DNA from: Tetradesmus obliquus
Lineage: Eukaryota; Chlorophyta; Chlorophyceae; Sphaeropleales; Scenedesmaceae
NCBI GenBank assembly: GCA_030272155.1
Contig: CP126193.1
Span: 6,448,001 to 6,512,000 of the forward strand
Direction: 5' to 3'
Length of the DNA stretch: 64,000 nucleotides
Shown here in pieces: positions 33,180-44,661 of the stretch. The notes below the pieces were generated by a model. The model was given only the letters and a program-made list of their open reading frames with translations, was not told where the DNA came from and did not search any database. How positions within the stretch are numbered: the first letter of the stretch is position 1; each line of letters starts with the position of its first letter. A program made the position numbers and the translations under genes.

Positions 33180-34526
33180 TGGATGGCGCCTAGCCAGCTT
33201 CAGCAGTGACCTACCAGAGGCACCATTGCTGCTGCAGGTGCTGCCAGTGAGCAGCCTGACACACCTGCAGCTGGCCTTGCAGCCCGGCCCAGCTGCTGAG
33301 CGGGCGTCAGCAGAGCTGAGCCGGCTTGCGTGCCTTAGCAGCCTGCAGCAGCTTGACCTAGAGGGCAGGTTGGATGCGTATGAGCTGCCGCACGGCTGTC
33401 TAGCAGGCCTTGCACGGCTTCGCCAGCTGTCATCGTTGAAGGTGGTAGGCAGGTTGAAGGGCATCAGGCAGCAGCTGCTGCCACTGCTGGTGCAGCCGCT
33501 GCCGCTGCAGCGGCTGGAAGTGACTGTGGAGGACTGCTATGGCAGAGACAGAAACTGGACCTTGCCCAGCCTAGCGCAGCTCACACAACTAACTGAGTTG
33601 TCTGTTGTCGGCGCCACTACCGGGGATGCAGTGCTGCCAGCGCAGCTGCAGGTCTTGCGCTTGAGCCAGTGCAGAGACCTAGCACCTGTGCTGGCACTGC
33701 AGCAGCTGCAGCACCTCACTCTGTGTCCTGTGGAGCAGTGTCCAGTGCTGGAGCTGGCCAAGCTACCAGCACTGCAGGAGCTGTATCTGGCTTACTCTTG
33801 GTGCGGGGGAGAGGCTGCAGCGGTTGCTGCGCCTATGTGGGCGTTGCTGTCGCAGCTGCGTGGGCTGGATTTCGTGGATGGGCCGAACCAGCACATTCCA
33901 GCCATCCTGGCAGGAGCAGCAGCAGCCACTCAGCTCACCAATGATTCCGGCTTCACATACCCGAGTTACAGGGTATGATCTGAATTATGGAATATTTTCT
34001 ATATTTGCGAAGATTTTATATTTTAGCCTGCAGCTAGACTGTGGAGATATAAGTGGGCCACTGTCCCAAGAGCATGCCAGGCCAGTCTGTGCCTTCTTGA
34101 AAGACCTGACGGGGCTCAGACGTTTGGTGTTGCAAAGAGCATGCATCGTGCCTGGTGATGCGCCTGGCGCTGACGGCGCTCACTGGCCTAACTAGCCTAG
34201 TGCTGAGCCGCTTGTATGATGGGGTGGGTGAGGTGGAAGCCACAGCCATTGCGCACAGCCTGACACAGCTGCAGGACTTGACATTGTTTGGCTGCGGTTT
34301 CAGCTTGCGCAGCACGGAGCTGCTGGCTGCTGTCGGCGAGCTGAAACAGCTGACATATTTGCAGCTGGATTGCAGTTTCAATTATGATTTTGGCATTACG
34401 CCGCAGGGGTTGATGCAGCTGACTGGGCTGTCACGCCTGCAGCAGCTGGATTCGAGTGTAGGGGTCACTGATGCTTTGATGGACAGCTTCTGGGCAGCAG
34501 TGCGGCGGCCGCAGCAGCAGCAGTAG
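32441..34526 (+). pseudogene. LRR protein gene, diverged family member with a frameshift
   Basis: Exon 1 (32441-32506, MKDQQEEVIQRKTAAPESEAEQ) and its gtgagcagcagc donor match the layout of the intact LRR gene. Exon 2 runs from about 32770 through SFAQWLPRHAGLVKSI, poly-Ala and poly-Gln spacers, and LRRs such as LSSLQQLDLEG and LTQLTELSVVG to about 33975. An AT-rich insert of roughly 70-90 bp follows, which can be removed as an intron (gtatga to tgcag) in phase. At about 34160 the expected PGDALALTALTGL becomes PGDAPGADGAHW through one extra base. The remaining LRR part continues in another frame to 34526. Either a young pseudogene or one sequencing error in a live gene. Confidence 0.65.
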
Positions 34527-35632
34527 CTGGCTTTTTGCAGCGCTTCAACGCGTTGCGTGTACATGCATGTACATGTGTGTGCCTGCAGGTAGTGGCGTGT
34601 CTGTCGTGGTGTAGCAGTGGGTGCTATGTGTGTGGCACAGACACGGTGTAGTGAACAGCATTTGGCTGTTGCTTACTTGATCAGGCGAGAGCCGCTCCCG
34701 GCAATGCACGGCAACCATGCATCCAAGCGTTTCTGTCGCTGTGATGGCGTACAGGGCTGACAACTGCTCCTCCTTTCGTTCTCAGTTTTGCGCGTGGCGC
34801 GGGCACAGCTGCCGTGGCCTCTTTGGTAACATGACACCACCACCAGCACTCTTACAAGCCCAAAAAGGACAGTCGTCTTCTCAAAAGATGGCGCACGCAG
34901 CACATAGGCTGCGTGCATGTTCCAGGCATCAGATGAACAACATCCAGCAGCAAGCGGCTGCTGGCGACCGACAGGGCATATGACCCAACAGGCACAAGTT
35001 GGGACCTCGCAAATCTGAGCTGCACTGTAGCCTGCAGCTCACATCAGTAACAGCCACTTGTCACCCGCAACACCACGTGGCATTTGATGGTCAATCAAAA
35101 CTGCGGGGACAGAAAACAAAACTGCAGGGCGCAGACGCTGCGCTGCTGAGAGCCTCCACACTGTCTCTGAATGCTTGAGGTCTGCAATCAACCACATGCG
35201 CTGTACACCAGCAACAGTAGATGGCACGTCCACCGATGCTGCATCATGTATACGCAGCGATGCAGGTGTTTGCACCTGCTCAACAATCTGTGTGAAAACA
35301 TGCAACCATGCAAAGCTGTTACTGCCAATGGCGTACACGGTGCCACACACCTTGCTGCGTAACCACCCATGTTCCTCTGGCATGCACAAAGCAGCATTGC
35401 GCATGCCGCCCCGGCACCTCAACAAGAGTGTACCCCACCTCAGCAAACAAACCCAGGCAAACATGCTGCACAACATCAAACCTTTACATGCCCATGTACA
35501 TACATTGACCTGCCAACAAGTTCTGCTCTCCCAGCAACATAACCAGATCGTCATGCCACACAAGCAATGTGCGGGCCAAACGCTATCAACACAGTGTGAG
35601 GCTACAATCCCAAACCCTACAACCCCAAAACC
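34527..35632. other. Intergenic region with an unassigned minus-strand ORF (35039-35563)
   Basis: A 174-codon minus-strand frame at 35039-35563 contains a coding-like stretch (GTVYAIGSNSFAWLHVF, then TPASLRIHDAASVDVPSTV), but no family was recognised and no splice context supports it. The rest shows nothing clear. Confidence 0.25.
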
Positions 35633-38600
35633 CTACACCGGCATGCCCTCCAGCCCACCCACCAGGCCCTGCAGCAGCGGCACCCGCTGCTGCTCCGCCT
35701 GCCCTGCAGCCCACGCCGCAGCTGCATTCACCACTCGCTGCCTGCGGCCGCGCCGCCTCGCAGCAGCCCATGAAGCCGCAAGCGCCACATACACAGTCCC
35801 TAACAGCGCACCAGTCACAAAGCTCTGTGCCACATCCAGCTCAAAGAACAGCAGACACACAATGAGCACCACCCAGGTCACACGAATGCAGTCAAAGATG
35901 TAATCAGCGGCTGCAGGCGGCTCATCAATCGACCACAGCGAAGCATCTCCAGCGGCGTCAAGTAGGTTGCCGGGCTGTCCCGGAGGGGGTGGTAAGGGTG
36001 GCACGTCTGGCAGGTTGAGGATGGGGGCCTTGCAGACGTCGCAGGTGGTGCTGCCTTTGATGCGGGACCACTTCTCGGCGCACTGGCGGTGGCGCATCGC
36101 CACCTCACCCTTGCACCTGCGGATTTGTGATGGTGATGCATAAGCAGAGGCGAACAAACCCAAGCACTAACACCCATTGCATACACTGCTTGGCGGATTG
36201 GCGGTGCCGCATCGCAACCTCGCCCTTGCACCTGCACATGGATAGTAATCCAAATCTTTCAAATTCAATACGAAAATTGTTGGAGCAGTACAAGCAGTGC
36301 GTATGGCATGACAGAGTGATACCTTCGAGCATCAGCGGTGACGGAATGAGGAATTGTTGGACGCAAGGAGCCATGCGCATGTGAGACGACTAAATCAAGT
36401 CAAAGCACAGGCGCGCTGTCAATGGGGCGGACACATGTCCGCATACTGTTCAGTACCAACAATTGCTGCAAAGCAGTACAAGTATTGCATAACTCGGCGC
36501 ACCTGCAATCCAGCATCATTGCCTCCCCCGACTCAAAGTCATCTGGCGTCAGCTGGTCCAGGCAGATCAAGCAGGTAGGGTAGCTGGGCTGGCTGCTGCT
36601 GCCGCTGCGCAGCAAAGACCCTAAACCCAGGCCGCTTGCGCTGCGCCCAAACCCTAGCCCGCTGTTGCTGCGGCGGCCTAAGCTGCGCTGCTGCAGGAAA
36701 GGACTGCCGCTGCTGCTTGCTGCTGCTGCTGCTGCTGGGACAGGTGACGCTGCGCTTGCATCAAATGCAGCGGTACCTTGTGCTGCAGATGCACGAGGGG
36801 TGGTGGTGCAGCTGCTGCCTGCAACAGAAGCAGCATGCTCCAAACCTGATACCCCACCCGCTGCTGCTGCTGCTGCTGCTAAGAGCTGGTGCTCAACAAA
36901 ACTTGAGCTTCCAGGCTCCTGCTGGTCGCTGCCAGGTGCAGCTGCTAACGCGGCTGCAGCGCGCTTGAACGACTGGTTTGAAACTTGAGCAGCCGAGCTG
37001 TTGCTGCTGCTGCTGCCGGCAGCAGGCAATCCTTCTCCTATCTTGGCAGGTGTTGGCTGCGCTGCTGCAGCACCAAAGCCGCCAAATCCACCCTGCCGCT
37101 GCTGCTGTTCGGCCTGCCAGCGCTGCAGCTGCTGCAGCGCAGCACCTTCTGGCGCCTGGATCTCACCATTAAGCCCGTCTGTTAAACCCCCCGAGCTCCC
37201 AGCCCTGACTAAACCTTGCGGCGCGTCACTCACAAACCCTGGCCTCGGCAGCCCCAGCAGCCCCCTGGCTGCTGACTCACTTTCATCTGCTCTGCTGAGC
37301 CAGTGGAATCCTGTACTGCCTGGCAGTACACGCATGCCACTGGCCTGACCAGGCAGTACACGCTGTGCAGTACGGCGAGCTGTACTGCCAGGTGGCAAAT
37401 ACGTACTGCCCATGCCTGCACCAGAAGCCTGCACGCTACTGCTATATCTGCTATCTGCTGCAGCGCCCACGCCTGGTGCGGCATCCCACTCTGCGAAGGA
37501 TACAACAGAGGGATGCTGCGACCCCTGTGCTGCGCGCTGCTGCAGCTGCTGCTGCCGTAGGACTGCCGCGTGCTGCTGCTGCATCTGCTGCAGTGTGGAG
37601 CTGCGTGTGCTGCTGCTGCTGCTGGTTCTGGTGGGCTCCTTGCGTGCTGCCAGGCCCATGAATGACGCCTCTATGAGGCCGGGTGATGTGCCTAGCTCTG
37701 ATAGCCTGGAGGACACACAGCAGGATACGTCAGTGTCAATTGCGGTTGTTGGCGAGCAAGAGGTGAACCGGTGAACTTCTATCAATGTCGGATCTATGTC
37801 CGATTTGTCGCTAATTATGATGAGCTCTGGCCAGTTTCATAGTTATATACGACACTAGCAGGCTCTGCTCTCAGCAGTGATTGGTGTTTGAGCAACATTT
37901 GCAGCCTGATGCACACCTACTGCTGCACAGCTTCACCAGCAATGCCTGCTCACAAGTTTGCTTTGTCTTATCAAAGCCGCACCTGTTGTAGCTGCCAGTG
38001 CGCCGTGACAGCACCCCAGGCGACTGAGGTGACTGTGCAGCAGCAGCAGAGCCCAGCAGCCCACCATAGTAGCTTGGGGGCGAGGTGCCAGCAGCAGCAG
38101 CACCAGTAAAGCCTGATTGCAGTATTGGCATGGATCCCGAGTGCAGCGTGCCTGGAGACTGCTGCTGCTGCTGCTGCTGCTGCATGGCGTGCAGCTGCTG
38201 CAGCTGGTGTTGCTGGTGCTGCAGCAGCAGCTGCATGGTCTGCTGGTGGTGTGGGTGGTGCGGGTTGCCCGCCACAGCTGCTACAGCCTCGCCCACACTC
38301 GCTGCTGCAGCTGCAGCAGCAGGTGACAGTGAAGATGCCAGCACTCCCTCGCCGCCTGGGGAAGAGGATCCAGCAGGCAGCAGCATGTTTGACTGCAGCT
38401 GGTGCTGCTGCTGCGCGTGCAGCGCTGCTGCCAAGCCACTCCCGCTACGAAGCTGCCCTACTGACGAGCTCAGCATTTGCCCCTGCCGGGATCTGCCACC
38501 ACCACCACCAGCAGCAGCAGCAGCAGCAGTAGCGGCAAGGGTTGTGCTCTGCAGCGAGCTGCTGAAAGGCTGTAGCTGGGCCACGCCCCTGGCTTGAGGA

Positions 38601-39997
38601 CTGCGAGGCAGCGGCGGCCGCTTATTCGGCCCTGCAGCAGGTGTTCCTGCTGAAGCTGCTGCTGCTGCTGCTGCCGACTGCAGTTCCCCGCTGCTGGCAC
38701 TGCTCAAGGCATAGCCAGCCGAAAGCCCCGCTGCTGCTGCTGATAGACTTGCAGAACTGCCACTGCCGCTGCCCTGGCGCAGCGTCCTAAGGCTCTGCTG
38801 CTGCTGCTGGATGACTATGCCGTTGCTGCTCAGGCTGGCTGCTGTTGAGGCCAGGATGGGCTCCGGCAGGGGTGAGCCCTGGTTGCTGCTGCTGAGCACT
38901 GCATTGCTGGGGCTGGGGCTGACGCTGGAGGCGGAGTGCGCGCGCAGGCGGCTGCAGGTTGCAGAAAAGGTTTGCAGGAAAAGTTTGCAGGAAACGTATG
39001 CAGGAATGGCGGGCGTTTGCAGGAAACTCCTTTGAGGGTGGGTACAGAGTGGCGCAGCAACAGGGGCGATGTTTCCATAGCCTCTACTGCTCATGTGCAC
39101 TGCAAAATGCTGGTTGCTCAACTCCTGCAAGCTGTGCTGCAGTAAGCGCGCACTGCTGTCAATGTTGACATGAGGCCATGCAGCACAATCCATGCAGCAC
39201 AATCCATGCAGCAAAAAATGCTCTTGACACTGCAAACCGTACTGGGTCAGGTTCCGCAAGCTCCTGAAGTTGAACTGGCCTGCTTTATGTATCATTACAT
39301 CAGATGGGTTGAAACTTGCGCGCACAATCAGGCAGTTGCTGCTGCCTCACCTGTAGGGCAGGACACGTGCCTCAGGAATGCGCACAGGCTGTGAGTGTGC
39401 AGCAGCAGCGTCCAGCAGAGAGCCGCTTGATGAAGCAGCAGCATTAAGGCTGCCGCCGCTGCTTCCCGCGCGCCGCAGCTGCTGCTGAGGAGCCTGCCAT
39501 GCGCCCTGCCACTGCTGCTGCTGCGTAGTGCTGGTGCTGCTTTGTGCTGCGCCTGCTGCTGCTGGCTGGGTTGCTGCGTAGCTGAGGGTGGTGTTGATTG
39601 CACCAAAGTCTGGCGTCTCTGGCGGTGAGGGCCTGTCGTGGTGCCAAACATTGTTGCAGATTGTGGATGAGTTTAGCAGCCTGGTAACACCTTGTCTGGC
39701 CGGGTGTTTGCTTGCTCGTACGAGTAGAAAGGTGAACGACACATCGATGAGCAAGGCGCAAGTACAATCAACTGTGCATTGCACAGGTGCTCATGTATGG
39801 CCAGGCATTGCAAGCTTGGAAGGGCACAGTTCTTGCTGCTGTTGTTGTTGTTGCCGGTAGCTGCCCCTGGGCGTGCTCACCCTGCTCTTGCCCGAAACAA
39901 GCCATCCCATAACGGCATCATTCATCACAGTTCCTGACACAGCCTCATGAGCACGGAGCAAGACGACGTCATCGATTATGCATGAACTGCCAAGCAT
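35633..39997 (-). CDS. Large RING-CH (MARCH-type) membrane E3 ubiquitin ligase
   Basis: RING-CH proteins ubiquitinate membrane cargo. The C-terminal part is diagnostic: CLICLD in one exon (about 36550), then LDC joined to RCKGEVAMRHRQC across an intron (donor near 36501, acceptor at 36118), then TTCDVC. This gives the C4HC3 spacing C-x2-C, C-x-C, x7-H-x2-C, C-x2-C. Two hydrophobic helices follow (TWVVLIVCLLFFEL and SFVTGALLGTVYVALAASW), and the protein ends EGMPV at 35633. The long N-terminal part (about 38956-37800) is Ser-, Ala- and Gln-rich and disordered. It joins the next exon in phase (NRTGSYN/R/LSELG order inferred from an AGG split codon). Exon 1 (39997-39881, MLGSSCIIDDVVLLRAHEAV) is followed by an exon around 39650-39349. 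The border between these two could not be settled. Confidence 0.72.
36175..36240 (-). repeat. Echo of the RING-CH zinc-finger exon 5' end
   Basis: Minus strand encodes CRCKGEVAMRHRQSAKQC with its own ctgtgcag-like acceptor, about 120 bp upstream of the true exon. The essential last Cys of the H-x2-C motif is replaced by Ser, so it could not form a working finger. Confidence 0.85.
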
Positions 39998-40081
39998 GTG
40001 TGCTTGAACTGGCGATTCAATCGATCTGCATCTCCAATACCATGTTGACAGGAACATCTATTAAGATTGCTTATCATTACG
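39998..40081. promoter_or_regulatory. 84-bp divergent promoter
   Basis: Start codons of the minus RING-CH gene (39997) and the plus unknown gene (40082) face away from each other 84 bp apart. The segment must hold both 5' UTRs and core promoters if both starts are right. No TATA box stands out. Confidence 0.4.
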
Positions 40082-40787
40082 ATGGATTTTCGCCAGCAGC
40101 TGCAGAAATCACTCAAAACGTGTTGTCCTGGTCACACTGACATGGCGATGATCGCTGTTCAGGAAGTAATTGGAGGCGGACCCGAACTCAAGTTTGCTTA
40201 TTTTACCCGATATCACCGGAATTATCTGCCACCCAAGTCGTCAGGTAGGTCCTGGCCTGGTGGTCCCCTGGCGGGTGGCGCCAGGCTTTGGCAGCAGTGC
40301 AGCTGCACCTGCAGGCTGGTGTTCAGGTCATGGCTGTGCGTGCCAAAAGAGTGTGCAACGCAGGAGTTTGCACTGCTGCCACGAAACTGGCTTGAAAATA
40401 AGTCGACTGTTGTGCATGCTGCTGCATCTCGCCGTATTGATCAGCTTTAGAACCTTGGCAGCTGCTGTCAGGTCTGATCAGACCTGATTATACTAGCAGA
40501 GGTTCAGCAGAGATGCAGCACATACGAGCATTAAACCTGAGCGTGCCTGCAGCCGTTGTTACAGGATACGTTGTGCTGCTGTACAGAGCACATGCTGCGC
40601 CCCATTGGTGATACTTAGCGCTGACAGACAGCCGCTTTTTGGTTGTTTCGGAGGAATTGCACAGCACATGTGGCGCAACCATAACATGAGGCACAGCCGT
40701 CAGCGCATCACCATTTACACTGTAAATGCGCAACCTTTTTCCGTGATGGGATATTTACTGATTGCCGATGGTGAATACGTACATGAG
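40082..40787 (+). CDS. Unidentified gene, first two exons
   Basis: Exon 1 (40082-40244) encodes MDFRQQLQKSLKTCC, then ELKFAYFTRYHRNYLPP, and ends at gtaggt. Exon 2 (40654-40787) encodes IAQHMWRNHNMRHSRQRITI, then YTVNAQPFSVMGYLLIADGE, and ends at gtaaga. The split Gly codon joins the two in phase (297 nt). Codon use lacks the usual poly-Q and poly-A tracts, and the text reads like a folded domain. No family was recognised. Later exons probably continue past 41160 (an acceptor-like ttcag there), but they could not be placed. A 20-bp perfect palindrome lies in intron 1 at 40468-40487. Confidence 0.5.
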
Positions 40788-41446
40788 GTAAGACACTGAA
40801 CATCACTGCACAGTGATGTAGTGCGCATGACAGAGCCAGTGCCTCAACAGACAACACATCAGCCTGTTGCTACCACCTGACAACATGCTGCTAGAGCATC
40901 CATGCGCATACCAAATTGCTGCAGGACCAACTGACACACAGCCCAGTACTGCAGTACAGCAGCTATCATGGGGTGACTCCATGCTCATACAGATCAAGCA
41001 GCCAGTGCAGCACATTCCCTGACACACAGAAACACACACGGCATGCCTTGCGCGGAGCGCTGCAACTCACTTTGAATTTCCCCTATGAGCCTCTCGTTGG
41101 CTCCTGACTGGGGTTCCCACTCCTCGTTGAGTGGAGCATGTAATGTAATGTAATGTATGAATTTCAGGGCTGTGAGCGGCCAGCCTATGGTGACAGCCAG
41201 GCACTTGTTGACGTGCCACAAACACGAGTGCTACATGCTGCTTGGGGGTCAAACAGCGTTGAAAAAGGTGCGATGCACAACAGCATGCAAGCAACACATC
41301 CAAGGCTGCACAATGAGTGCCATTGTGCTTGCCGACATTTAGCGCATACCTCAACAGCACCCGCAGAGCACCCTCATTTCACGCTGTTGACAGCACTGCT
41401 GCACCAAGGGAGCTCAACGCGGCAGCATCCAGCGTCCCCAACATAC

Positions 41447-41602
41447 CTGAGCCACCCTGCCGGGATGCAACAAAGGCTGCGTTGCGGTGCTCCATCAGCT
41501 TCTCAATCACCTGAAACATTGCCGCAGCATCCCCCAGCAGCAGTGCCCGTAAGGCTTCTAAGCACTGAGACTGCTGCCTGTACAGATTCCGCCAGCCTTT
41601 CT
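41447..41602 (-). CDS. Probable single exon of an unidentified minus-strand gene
   Basis: Between a tgatgcag acceptor and a gtatgt donor the minus strand reads KGWRNLYRQQSQCLEALRAL, then GDAAAMFQVIEKLMEHRNAA. It is helical, with no stop and sharp splice signals. Other exons of this gene were not found, and the family is unknown. It would overlap the possible 3' part of the plus-strand gene at 40082. Confidence 0.35.
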
Positions 41603-43682
41603 CTGCATCACAAGTGAAGGTTTGACCACAGCCAAGGTGACACCAAAGTGTGCGGTTGCGTTGCCAAGTTTAACGTGCATGCACAGCAGTGTCTGCTGGC
41701 ATGTGGGCGCAGCTGTACCAGCAGTGCAACACACGGCCTAACAGTGCTGCTGTAAAACAGACTGAACAGACTCTAGGGTCCTTTGAACCGAGCACCAGAC
41801 CATACAACACATCTATGAGTTCCTGAACTACCAATGACTAGTGCAGTGGCACCAATGCATGTGTTGCAACAAGCTTGCCGTCGCCGGCTACCTCCTCTAA
41901 GCATGCCTCAACGGTGCATCACAGCAACCTGTGAGCAAAAGCAACAGCACATAAAGTAGGGATTCGTGCTGGATGCAGCACAAAACAGAAACAGAAACCG
42001 AGACTCTATGCATGTGCATTGCTAGGTTCGTGCCATCCTCACCACACATGCATAGGTCAGCGGCATGGTTTCGAGGGTGACAGGCCAAATCCAACAGAGT
42101 GAACCTGCGTGTTGCAGCATCCCTGCTCCCAGTCTGCCGCCAAACAAGGTCTCTGAACCCTGCAAACCACCAGCTGCAAAGCCCCGCGGGCCGCCTCTGT
42201 CTTTGATGCATGTGCAACAGGGTGCAAAGGTGAGCTGCTCCTATACACACCGCAGGAACTACAGCCATCACACAATCAGGCCTACCAAACCTGCTTTGCT
42301 CGCCACAAGCAATGCAGCACTACAACGGCATCGCTAGGAGCAAGTAATGCAGGAAGCGCAGCTTGCGACCTGCCCGCAAACATGTGCACAAAGCAACCGG
42401 CTGGCACCTCCGCACCACACCTCCTTTCACAGTGCATATCACCTTGTTTTGAGCGCATGTCCTCATGCTCGCACCCCCTGACCAGCTTTGAATGGCTTGA
42501 TCGCACAGCACCCAAAGGCAAGACTCAGCAATGTCATTCATAAGCATGCATGCCGCCCTCTGCCAGGGCTATAACTATGCTTGCAGCCGCTACACAGGCG
42601 CATCAAGCACACAGCCAAGCATGAAAAGCACTCAGTGCAACAGGATGATGCCACCCCTATAGTCTCCCCTGCAGTTGTTGTTAAGGCTCCCTCTCAGTAG
42701 AGCTGCTAATACTTCCCAGCACTACCTCAGGGAGGTCAATGGCTCATGATCTCTGCTACTAGCAGGCACGCATGTTAGTAACATGTTGATAACACGTTTG
42801 TAACACACAGCAACCCCAGCAGTGGCTAGAGTACTCATGCCCTGTTTTCAGTGCAGACATCCTGCAGCCTGAATGCAGCTGAGGACAGAACCACACACAA
42901 GCAAACAACATGAAGTGACATCGCACCAAACCACACCTTCAATGCATGCGGCTATGTGCTGCTCTGGTGCACGCCAAGTCACTAGCTGCAGTCCTGCTAC
43001 CACACACTGTGACTTTCGCGTGCACTGTACAAGGCAGGGCGCAGCAGAGCGCGGTGGACACCCAACAACAGCAAGTCCTAATGGCAACAAGTTTGATGCT
43101 ACACAAGGAAATACTATCCTACCAAATGCCAAGCTGCGTGGCGCATCTGTTGGTGAGACTGCAGGGTGACTAAACCTCCACACACAGACAAAACGCACAC
43201 ACACACAAATATGCGACGAACTCTACACATGCTCAGCTCCGTGACTGCACTGTGCAGTGCAACGGTACAGCCTACATCCAAAGCTGTAGTTCTGCAGCAG
43301 GAGTGCGACACTACTGCACCAAGTGAGATGCACCAAACTGCACAAAGGATCCAGTTCCATGCCTGCAGCAGCTCGCAGCAATCCTCCTGACACAAGATTG
43401 CTGCTGCTGCGCATGGCATTTGCACATTCGCAGACAGAGGTACACACATGTGGTTGGGTTCAAGGTGCAGTTGCTGACCTCAGCAGCTTGTCAGCGCTTC
43501 CAGCAGTACAACAGCAGTACAGCCGATTGCAGTACGGCAGTACAGTACAGCAGTACAGTACAGCAGCAGTACAGCTGACCTCAGCAGCTCAACACCAGCG
43601 CTTCAGCAGTACAGCAACTGCCGCTGACTCAAAGTGCACGAAGTTGAAATGATGCGTGTATTGGTAAGGACATGGAGTGTGA
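41603..43682. other. Region without recognised genes
   Basis: Only short unsupported frames. Around 43500-43585 there is a run of imperfect cagta/cagcagtaca repeats. This region may hold the 3' end of the SBP gene transcript: a minus-strand TGTAA lies near 43850. Confidence 0.35.
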
Positions 43683-43714
43683 CCCACCCACCCACCCACC
43701 CACCCACCCACCCC
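43683..43714. repeat. (CCCA)n microsatellite, about 7 units
   Basis: On the minus strand this is (TGGG)n, able to form a G-quadruplex. It lies about 230 bp past the SBP-gene stop codon on the transcribed side. Confidence 0.9.
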
Positions 43715-43940
43715 TGCATTTGTTCTCTACCTGATAAGAGACACTAACATGATCCCACTTTTGCTTCATCCTGCATAGTGCAGCAGCACTGTAACACTGC
43801 CAGACTCTTCACCACCAGCAGCAGCAGCGCCAGTTGAGTACACCTTACAGGTGTATACATAATGCCGGCTCAATATCTTAACCCCAAGCAAGTCCCAAGC
43901 CTGCTCACTGCTGCTCTGCGCCTTCCAGCAGCAAGCCCGC

Positions 43941-44628
43941 TTACTGCTGCTCAGTGCCCTCAAGCAGCAAGTCAAACAGCTCACTGAAGTCTTCATCAGC
44001 ACCTGACAGCCCCCGGAACATGTCACTTTCAGGCACAGGGAAAGCGCCAGGTGCAGCGCTGCCGTAAGCAGGGCCAGCAGCAGCAGCAGCAGCTGCAGCG
44101 GCAGCCTTGTGCGCTGCGGACGCCATGTCAGATGCTGCATGGCTGCTGCCGCCTGGAGGAGCTGCACCAGCATCAGCCATCAAGTGCTGCTGCTGCTGCT
44201 GCTGCCAGCATGGTCCAAGGTTTATGCCGCCCAGATCAGTGCCTAGCATGCCGGCTGCGCTGACACTGGGGCTGCCTGCAGCTGAGCACACCATGTTATC
44301 AGTGTAGCTCACACTTGCAACTTGCAGCTGCTGCCCTGGCATGCTGAATGGTGACAGCAGGGCACCGGGCGCACCCGCTGCTGCTGTTGCTGCTTCACAG
44401 ACTCTGGCACCTGCTGCTGCAGCTGCAGCTGCCGCCTGCATAGCCGCACGCAGCGAGTTCATTTCTGCTTCTCTGCTGCGGTTGCTGCTAGCATAATCAT
44501 GATCAGACGGCCCTGCCTGGCAGCTCATGTTGTGTTGCAGCATAGCTCTGGCACCCTGCAGATCTGACTTCCCCTGCATGCTTGGCTGCAGTTGCATCGG
44601 CTGTTGCGAGCCATCCGTAACACGCCGC

Positions 44629-44661
<33 letters not shown>

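Noticed and set aside
35039..35563. 174-aa minus frame as a confident gene
   Set aside because: Some coding-like text, but no family, no splice logic and no clear promoter, so listed only as a low-confidence note.
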